Positions 22,513 through 27,166 of a stretch of DNA of 27,166 bases are shown piece by piece. A program made the position numbers and the translations under genes. Location: IMG/VR virus record IMGVR_UViG_3300048836_001236, positions 1 through 27,166 of that record, one strand, 5' to 3'. Under the pieces are notes generated by a model. The model saw only the letters and a program-made list of their open reading frames with translations. It made no database searches and was not told the origin of the DNA. The first letter of the stretch is position 1. Each line of letters begins with the position of its first letter. Origin of the DNA: a virus.

Positions 22513-23117
22513 GCCAGCCTCCTTTCAAAACTCTCTAAACTCTCATACACTGCAAGTTTCCCGAGCCTGTACGCGATATCTACCGCTTCTTTAACCTCGT
22601 CCTTTGAAAATGCGCCGTCATCCCCGTGGATTTTTGTGTGCATCGTATCTCCGGATTGTTCAATTACTTTACTTTGAGCCGAAGCAGCGCCATTCGGCTC
22701 TTCTTCTTTGATTCCGTACGGCACAAAGTCGGTGGTATCAGCCTTTGGCGGTTCTTTACGCAGTAGCGTTTCAACGCTTTTTCGCGTCACGCCGTCTGTT
22801 GCGTCGTCCATGCACGCATAGTCAAGTTTCAGCTCATCGGTCAGCGCCTGTATCTGCGCCTCGTCCGTGCCAAGCTCTGCTGCCGCTTCTGCAAAAGATA
22901 GGCGCGCGGGTTTAGGCCCCCGCTTCTTTGCCGTCTGCCGCCCGTCATTTTTGAGCCCCGAAAGGTTATACACCGACTGTTTGGTTACCTGCGTCCTGCC
23001 GTATTCCGTCTTGCTCTCCAGCTTTTTGCCTTTGACGAGCAGCTCCACCTCTTCTACCGTGCACCCCAGCCGCTGCGCCGCGGCGATCAGCGAAATCCAT
23101 TCTTTGTTTTGGCTCAT
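22509..23117 (-). CDS. Double HTH / excisionase-like DNA-binding protein
   Basis: A 202-aa protein of unknown family. Two similar segments, WISLIAAAQRLGCTVEEVELLVKGKKLES (7-35) ending at VTKQSVYNL, and LSFAEAAAELGTDEAQIQALTDELKLDY (73-100) ending at VTRKSVETLL, each look like a small excisionase/MerR-type winged helix: 'A.A..LG....qi..L...g' then '.v...sv..Ll'. A Lys/Arg linker (KKRGPKPARL, residues 64-73) lies between them and a low-complexity charged region plus a helix (KEAVDIAYRLGKLAVYESLESFERRLA) follows. It may bind DNA at the transposition or early control region. Starts with an ATGA overlap from the gene before. Confidence 0.55.
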   Translation of the reverse strand: MSQNKEWISLIAAAQRLGCTVEEVELLVKGKKLESKTEYGRTQVTKQSVYNLSGLKNDGRQTAKKRGPKPARLSFAEAAAELGTDEAQIQALTDELKLDYACMDDATDGVTRKSVETLLRKEPPKADTTDFVPYGIKEEEPNGAASAQSKVIEQSGDTMHTKIHGDDGAFSKDEVKEAVDIAYRLGKLAVYESLESFERRLA

Positions 23118-23284
23118 TTGTGTTTCTCCTTTCTTGTGTGATGCCCTTTGCCTTGTTCCGCCGCCTCGGTATCGGCAGGCACATACTCTGTCCGGTCCAT
23201 TGCTTCGGCGAACGCCTCAAGACACGCGTTGTCGTCGGTATCCATGAGATGAAACTCCCCGTTTTTCCAGCCTTTTACTGTCAT
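23114..23284 (-). CDS. 56-aa hypothetical protein
   Basis: A small gene read directly from the sequence: MTVKGWKNGEFHLMDTDDNA then CLEAFAEAMDRTEYVPADTE and a basic tail. It begins one base after the stop of the preceding Cys-rich gene, follows an AAGGAAA ribosome site, and its TGA overlaps the ATG of the next gene (ATGA). The tight packing argues that it is real. Acidic middle and basic end; no family recognised. Confidence 0.6.
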   Translation of the reverse strand: MTVKGWKNGEFHLMDTDDNACLEAFAEAMDRTEYVPADTEAAEQGKGHHTRKEKHK

Positions 23285-23285
23285 G

Positions 23286-23483
23286 TTATTTCCTTTTTTT
23301 CTTTTTTGCCGCAGGCGGGCAGTACTGCTGCATGCTTATATGGTACGCGCCGTCTTTGAGTGTTGTGATGTGCGCCCCCGCATTGATCTCTTCTTTGGAA
23401 AGGCCGAACTTGTAGCATCCGCCATAGGACTTTGCTCTGTACTTGCATTCTTCGCACCCCATCATCTCCCATAAACTTCCCAT
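23286..23483 (-). CDS. Small Cys-rich protein (possible zinc or Fe-S binder)
   Basis: A 65-aa protein. I chose the ATG at 23483 because the AGGAG/AGGAG region directly upstream is much better than the TTG at 23501. It has MGCEECKYRAKSYGGCYKFGL (C-x2-C-x8-C) and a later C in QQYCPPAAKKKKRK, four Cys in all, so it may bind one metal ion. The end is strongly basic (KKKKRK) and could contact nucleic acid. A second Cys-rich protein lies upstream, so they may form a pair. Confidence 0.55.
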   Translation of the reverse strand: MGSLWEMMGCEECKYRAKSYGGCYKFGLSKEEINAGAHITTLKDGAYHISMQQYCPPAAKKKKRK

Positions 23484-23497
23484 TCTCCTCTCCTGCT

Positions 23498-23707
23498 TCA
23501 AAGATCACCCCTCTTCACGTAGTAGCTGCACTTTGTCGTATCTGCCCGGACTTGCCCGAGTTTGGTTTTGATCCGGCATCTGCCGTCAAGCGGCTGCCAC
23601 TCGTCCAAAAGCCGCGCCCACAGATATAAACTGCACCCGCCGCACATACCGCACTCTACCCCCATTGCCATCATCTCTTCAAACTCTGGTTTTTGGTCTT
23701 TTGTCAT
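23498..23707 (-). CDS. Small Cys-rich protein (CxxCxxC)
   Basis: A 69-aa protein with VECGMCGGCSLYLWARLLDEWQPLDGRC and TTKCSYY: a C-x2-C-x2-C cluster plus two further Cys spaced through the second half. Five Cys in 69 residues is exceptional here and indicates zinc or Fe-S binding. The acidic N-terminus (KDQKPEFEEMMAMG) differs from the basic end of its downstream neighbour. No family recognised. It is part of the unbroken early operon. Confidence 0.55.
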   Translation of the reverse strand: MTKDQKPEFEEMMAMGVECGMCGGCSLYLWARLLDEWQPLDGRCRIKTKLGQVRADTTKCSYYVKRGDL

Positions 23708-23718
23708 CTTTCCCCTCT

Positions 23719-23832
23719 CTACACTTTGTGGCCGTCATCGATGATGATATACGGCCTTCCGGCACAGTACCCGATATAAAGGTACTGAGCGCCGCTATGT
23801 CTACACAGCCTTCTTCTGATCCATTGGCGCAT
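23719..23832 (-). CDS. 37-aa basic hypothetical protein
   Basis: A short gene, MRQWIRRRLCRHSGAQYLYI then GYCAGRPYIIIDDGHKV, starting at an ATG with a strong GAGGAGG ribosome site six bases upstream; it overlaps the 3' end of the winged-helix gene by 32 bases. An in-frame ATG three bases upstream is an alternative start. The N-terminus is Arg-rich, the rest contains YIGYCAGRPYIII, which looks like a short beta hairpin. The SD quality and placement in an otherwise gap-free operon support it; function unknown. Confidence 0.45.
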   Translation of the reverse strand: MRQWIRRRLCRHSGAQYLYIGYCAGRPYIIIDDGHKV

Positions 23833-24352
23833 CATTCGCCTCCTCTTGTATTGCCGTATACGCGGTTTCAAATGCGTTTTTGCTCAGGCCGCTTCGCGCC
23901 ATGAGCTCCTCTTTGGTAATCGTCCCGGTTTGGTTTTTCAGTATCTGCCGTATCCTCCCTTTGTCATATTCCATCGGGTCAACGGGCCGTATCAGCCCCT
24001 CGGCGTTGACCGTGACGGGCAGTTCCATATACGGGTCTTTGACCTGCATCTCCCTTTCGTTCCTGTCAAACAGCCGCTTTTGTTTTTCCACCCATACCGG
24101 GCAAAGGATCCCCGTGTTTTTTACCAGTGTATAGACCCTGGATACAAACGCTCTGGGTGATTTTTTGCTTCGCACCTCCTGCCTTTGCTTCACATACCCC
24201 GCCCGTTCCAGCTGCCCGAAAAACGCCCGCAGGCTCTCTTCGCCCATAGCGCTTAAAACCAGCAGCTCATCGATCACGCATAACCGGTTGCGCCGCAGGT
24301 ACTCCCACACGAACTGCCGTTCGCTTTTTCTTCTTGTTTTACACTTTGTCAT
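23801..24352 (-). CDS. Winged-helix-like regulatory or replication protein
   Basis: A 183-aa protein. Residues 10-75 (FVWEYLRRNRLCVIDELLVLSAMGEESLRAFFGQLERAGYVKQRQEVRSKKSPRAFVSRVYTLVKNTG) look like a winged helix: helix, HTH-like turn, then a basic wing. The C-terminal part (DKGRIRQILKNQTGTITKEELMARSGLSKNAFETAYTAIQEE) looks like a second HTH (KEELMARSGLSKNAFETAY). The ATG overlaps the end of the MuB-like gene by 14 bases. In related phages genes between B and the DUF3164 gene are often early regulators. No family named. Confidence 0.5.
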   Translation of the reverse strand: MTKCKTRRKSERQFVWEYLRRNRLCVIDELLVLSAMGEESLRAFFGQLERAGYVKQRQEVRSKKSPRAFVSRVYTLVKNTGILCPVWVEKQKRLFDRNEREMQVKDPYMELPVTVNAEGLIRPVDPMEYDKGRIRQILKNQTGTITKEELMARSGLSKNAFETAYTAIQEEANDAPMDQKKAV

Positions 24353-25079
24353 GCCGTTTTGCCTCTATCTTTGCTTGTCTGTACAGCGCAAGGTCGATCT
24401 CATGCACGTCGTTGGCATCGCACCAAAGCTCAGTGAGTTTCAGGATGTTTTTCACCGCCCGCACGCTTCTGTATTTGCCGACCAGGTACGCCCTGAGGTC
24501 TTGCTTGATTTTGATGGGGCGAAACCCGTCTTTATCCTCGATCCCGCACAAGTCGATGAACTTCTCCAGGTCATCCCCGCGCGTCGCGCCGAAGCTCTTC
24601 TTGACCACGATGCGGTCATAAAGATACTTGTACCGTTGAAGCTTCGCCTCGACCTGGTCCATCCCCACAAACAGCACGGGGATGTGCGCAAGGTCGTGGA
24701 TGTCGCGGATATTCTCCAGTATCCCGATCCGATCAGCCCGTATGGCACGGTCTATCTCATCCACGATCAGCGGGCGCGGCTCATAGATCAGCGTTGCGAT
24801 GATGCGCTTGACCACATCCTGCTGTTTGCCGTCTTTGCTGACCCCGCACGCTTCGGCGATGTCTTTGATGATCGTCGAAGGCGTCGAAGACTCCATGATC
24901 GTCACAAACAGCGCGTCAAATTCTTTAGCCAGCCGCTCCAGCGCGGTGGTCTTCCCGAGCCCAGGGTTGCCGTATCCCAGTCCGATGCGCTCCGGGTTGC
25001 CTTCCATATCGATCAGAGTTGACAGCAGTTCGTACATTTTTGTATAATTCTCCGTCTTCACAAATTCTCGTTTACTCAA
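24339..25079 (-). CDS. B: MuB/TniB-like AAA+ transposition ATPase
   Basis: A 246-aa AAA+ ATPase. Walker A GNPGLGKTT (37-45) and Walker B PLIVDEID (103-110) are intact; GVSKDGKQQ and the 'R' at DRIGILENIRDIHDLAHIPVLFVGMDQ follow as sensor elements. In Mu, MuB binds target DNA and activates the MuA transposase. This protein is shorter than Mu B (312 aa) and lacks its N-terminal HTH, closer to TniB-type. The start is TTG (25079), with AAAGGAT six bases upstream. It follows MuA with a 74-base gap. Confidence 0.85.
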   Translation of the reverse strand: MSKREFVKTENYTKMYELLSTLIDMEGNPERIGLGYGNPGLGKTTALERLAKEFDALFVTIMESSTPSTIIKDIAEACGVSKDGKQQDVVKRIIATLIYEPRPLIVDEIDRAIRADRIGILENIRDIHDLAHIPVLFVGMDQVEAKLQRYKYLYDRIVVKKSFGATRGDDLEKFIDLCGIEDKDGFRPIKIKQDLRAYLVGKYRSVRAVKNILKLTELWCDANDVHEIDLALYRQAKIEAKRHDKV

Positions 25080-25153
25080 GGTGTATCCTTTGTATTGTTT
25101 TAAGTCTCAGCCAAGACTTGATCGGGAGATGAAGACATCCCCCTGTCAAACCT

Positions 25154-27166
25154 TTACCCCGCTTTGGTTTTTTCCCACTCTTCCAGCGCCATCGCCCACA
25201 ATCCAGGGTTCTTGTCCGCAAGCCGTTGGGTATTCTCATCCACCATCCCGTTTTCCATGTCGAAAGTGAAACGCTCCGACACGGAGCCAAATATCGGACG
25301 CCCGTTAAGCAGCACTGTCTCTTTTGTAGGGTCTTGCAGTGTTTCCTGCTCCGCATCGCCATAGCCGCTCTCTTCTGCCAAAGAAGCCCGCACCCCCGAT
25401 ACCGCTTCGCTCTTGAACTCCAGCGCCGCTTCTATCATATCGTTTTGGCGTATCCCCGCCTCGTCGATAAGTGCGAGGTACCTTTCGGGCTTTTCACGCC
25501 TGATTTCACTCAGCTGCGCGATCAGCCGTTTGGCCTTCGCATCAAAGAAGCGCGATGCCATGTACTCCGCACGGCTCTTTCCGACAAGCTCCGCATTCTC
25601 CGCCTTGCAGATAAACTTCATCTCAAGGTCATACACATACAGATACCCCAGGTCATCATCGCTCAGCGCCCACACGCTCTCGCCGACCCGCAAAGAAAGC
25701 GCATCGTGCCAGTAGGAGAGTTTCTTCCATACGATCCCTTTTTTTGAGACCTTTTTCTTCTCGCTCAGCCCCGTCAGCACGTCCAGCACCCGCTCATCGC
25801 TGATGCGCCGCACCGGTATCGCGCACTCGTTCCACCGGAAAAGTGGCGTTTGGTTGATGCCGCGGTGCTGCCGGTTTTCGTAGCGGTTCATCCATTTATC
25901 GATCCGCGCCTCAAGCTGCTCTCGGCTCAGCGTCGTGGGGATGTACGCATCCATCGCCTTTTGCGCCGCGGCAAGTTTCTTGGCCGCCGCGTGCCCGTGG
26001 CGTATCAGCTCATTTGCCCGCTCTTTGGCCCGTATCTTCGCCTCATACGTCTCCCTGTTTTGCAGCCCCTCTCTCTCGGCGACGCTGTGCCCGATGTAGC
26101 CGGGAAGCTCCTCGAACAGGTCCCGTGTGAGCGTCCCGAAAAACCGTTCGATGTGCGGCTTTTGCCACCCGCTGTAGGGCATCGTAAACTGCTGCTCTAT
26201 CTTCAGCCTCGAACAGGTGTACTCAAACGCACGGCTCCTGTACTCCTTCCCGTTGTCCAGCTTCACCGCCTCAGGCACCCCAAGCTTCGTGATCCCTTTT
26301 TTGAACACCCTCCCGAGCGCGGAAGCGTTTGCCGTAGGGGTCACCACCACTACCGCGCGGCGGCTGTACACGTCGATCGCCGCGGAGAGCTGGTAGCGTA
26401 TCCCGTCCTCGCACATCACGTCCACCGGCGTGCCGTCCATTTCCCACAGCGCATTGTTGTACGCCGCGGCTTCTGAAGCGTTCCCCGGCGCGGGGCGCAG
26501 TTTGTTGTTCGCCTCCGCGGGGTTGTCCGCAAACGTCGCGATGAGGACATTCTCGGCTTTGTACCGGGCGATCATCCGGCTGATCGTCGCGTAGCTGGGC
26601 GTATTGCCCCCGAACGCCTCTTGCATGTACGTATGCAGTTTCGTCCTGCGGATGGAAGGGTTTTCCAAAAAGAGCCGCTCCACAAACGTGTACATCTCTT
26701 CGCTGTAGCTTCGGTTGTTGCTGCTTTTGCCGCGCGTATCCAGCAGATGATCCAGCGCCGTCACCCCCTCCTCCTCGCACCGCTTCACCGTCTCAAGCCA
26801 CCGAAACAGCTTCGATTTGGTGGGTGCTATCTTGCGGTACTTGTACGCCACCCTGGCAAGAAACCTCTTCCACCCCTCTTTCTCGGGGCGGTTGCGGTAG
26901 TCCCGCACCAGCTTCTCTTTTAGCAGCGCCTCTTCCTGCTTCGTCTCGCTGGCAAGCCGCCACGCCGCTGCAAGGTCGCTGTCGCTTGTGTCGATCACCT
27001 CCGCAAACACCTCCTCATAAACATAATGCCCCCGCACCGTCTCGAACCTGAAATGCCTCTCGTTGATCTTGATGTGGGTGGTGCCTGCTTCGACAGCTTT
27101 CTCAACTCTTCTTGTGATTGTCGTCGGATGTATACCAAGTATCGTCCCCAGCTCGCTGCTGTTCAT
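25154..27166 (-). CDS. A: MuA-family transposase (DDE), 5' end at window edge
   Basis: A 670-aa transposase. Residues 1-50 are a HTH (MNSSELGTILGIHPTTITRRVEKA) followed by a short winged element; residues 60-220 contain the DNA-binding region with KLHTYMQEAFGGNTPSYATISRMIARYK. The catalytic DDE triad is D244 (EMDGTPVD), D304 (LDNGKEY) and E340 (PHIERFFGT). The beta-barrel domain lies around 400-520, with FRWNECAIPVRRI and VWKKLSYWHDALSLRVGESVWAL. The extreme C-terminus (NPGLWAMALEEWEKTK) would be the MuB-interacting region. Length matches MuA (663 aa). The ATG is the last codon in the window, so an upstream start cannot be ruled out. Confidence 0.93.
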   Translation of the reverse strand: MNSSELGTILGIHPTTITRRVEKAVEAGTTHIKINERHFRFETVRGHYVYEEVFAEVIDTSDSDLAAAWRLASETKQEEALLKEKLVRDYRNRPEKEGWKRFLARVAYKYRKIAPTKSKLFRWLETVKRCEEEGVTALDHLLDTRGKSSNNRSYSEEMYTFVERLFLENPSIRRTKLHTYMQEAFGGNTPSYATISRMIARYKAENVLIATFADNPAEANNKLRPAPGNASEAAAYNNALWEMDGTPVDVMCEDGIRYQLSAAIDVYSRRAVVVVTPTANASALGRVFKKGITKLGVPEAVKLDNGKEYRSRAFEYTCSRLKIEQQFTMPYSGWQKPHIERFFGTLTRDLFEELPGYIGHSVAEREGLQNRETYEAKIRAKERANELIRHGHAAAKKLAAAQKAMDAYIPTTLSREQLEARIDKWMNRYENRQHRGINQTPLFRWNECAIPVRRISDERVLDVLTGLSEKKKVSKKGIVWKKLSYWHDALSLRVGESVWALSDDDLGYLYVYDLEMKFICKAENAELVGKSRAEYMASRFFDAKAKRLIAQLSEIRREKPERYLALIDEAGIRQNDMIEAALEFKSEAVSGVRASLAEESGYGDAEQETLQDPTKETVLLNGRPIFGSVSERFTFDMENGMVDENTQRLADKNPGLWAMALEEWEKTKAG

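Noticed and set aside
1-27166. CRISPR arrays, tRNA genes and insertion sequences
   Set aside because: No regularly spaced repeats, cloverleaf-like sequences or IS transposases other than MuA were seen on either strand by eye.

Overview
This window is almost entirely one transposable (Mu-like) prophage or phage genome. The diagnostic genes are a DDE transposase of the MuA family at the right edge, a MuB/TniB-type AAA+ ATPase, a DUF3164 protein and a GemA/gp16-type protein. The host is probably a member of the Campylobacterota (Sulfurimonas/Sulfurovum/Sulfuricurvum-like). I infer this from two remembered protein similarities, a DciA-like protein and a NrdD-tail-like peptide, plus the base composition. 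No host gene is present to prove it.

Layout, read in the main transcription direction (minus strand, from the right edge leftwards). 27166-21454 is the early block: MuA, MuB, a winged-helix-like protein, several very small proteins including two Cys-rich ones, a protein with two excisionase-like DNA-binding repeats, DUF3164, and an M15-type endolysin followed by a convincing Rho-independent terminator at about 21405-21428. 21382-19345 is a middle block: a DciA-like putative helicase loader, a RepA-type hexameric ATPase, GemA and a zinc-ribbon protein. 19400-17412 holds a MuF/SPP1-gp7 head morphogenesis protein with a C-terminal nuclease-like extension, a small structural protein and an HK97-gp10-like tail/neck protein. 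17369-16986 is a lone membrane-anchored protein. 11703-1 is the remaining late block: XkdF-type protease/scaffold, P2-type capsid, connector proteins, 3TM holin, tail tube, a tail-assembly chaperone pair joined by a probable -1 frameshift, a tape measure of 1173 aa, distal tail proteins, fibres and a fibre chaperone.

A block on the opposite (plus) strand interrupts this order, from 11882 to about 16834. It holds the portal and the large terminase (both P2-like). After these comes an AT-rich cassette with small fibre-associated proteins, a beta-propeller tail fibre split by a one-base frameshift at a G6 tract, a fibre chaperone, and a 49-aa peptide carrying the glycyl-radical motif of class III ribonucleotide reductase. 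Two imperfect direct repeats (about 14544-14637 and 16825-16928), rich in GTAAAAC motifs, bracket this cassette.

Working picture: MuA and MuB carry out replicative transposition. The DciA-like and RepA-like proteins may bring a helicase to the resulting forks. A P2-type terminase/portal packages a P2-type capsid, and a long non-contractile tail (tube, chaperones and tape measure, with no sheath gene seen) is built on it. The 3TM holin and M15 peptidase lyse the cell. The bracketed cassette looks like a fibre/fitness module. No rRNA, tRNA, CRISPR array, insertion sequence or repressor gene was seen; the repressor and the left phage end probably lie beyond position 27166. No gene-free stretch exceeds 300 bases.
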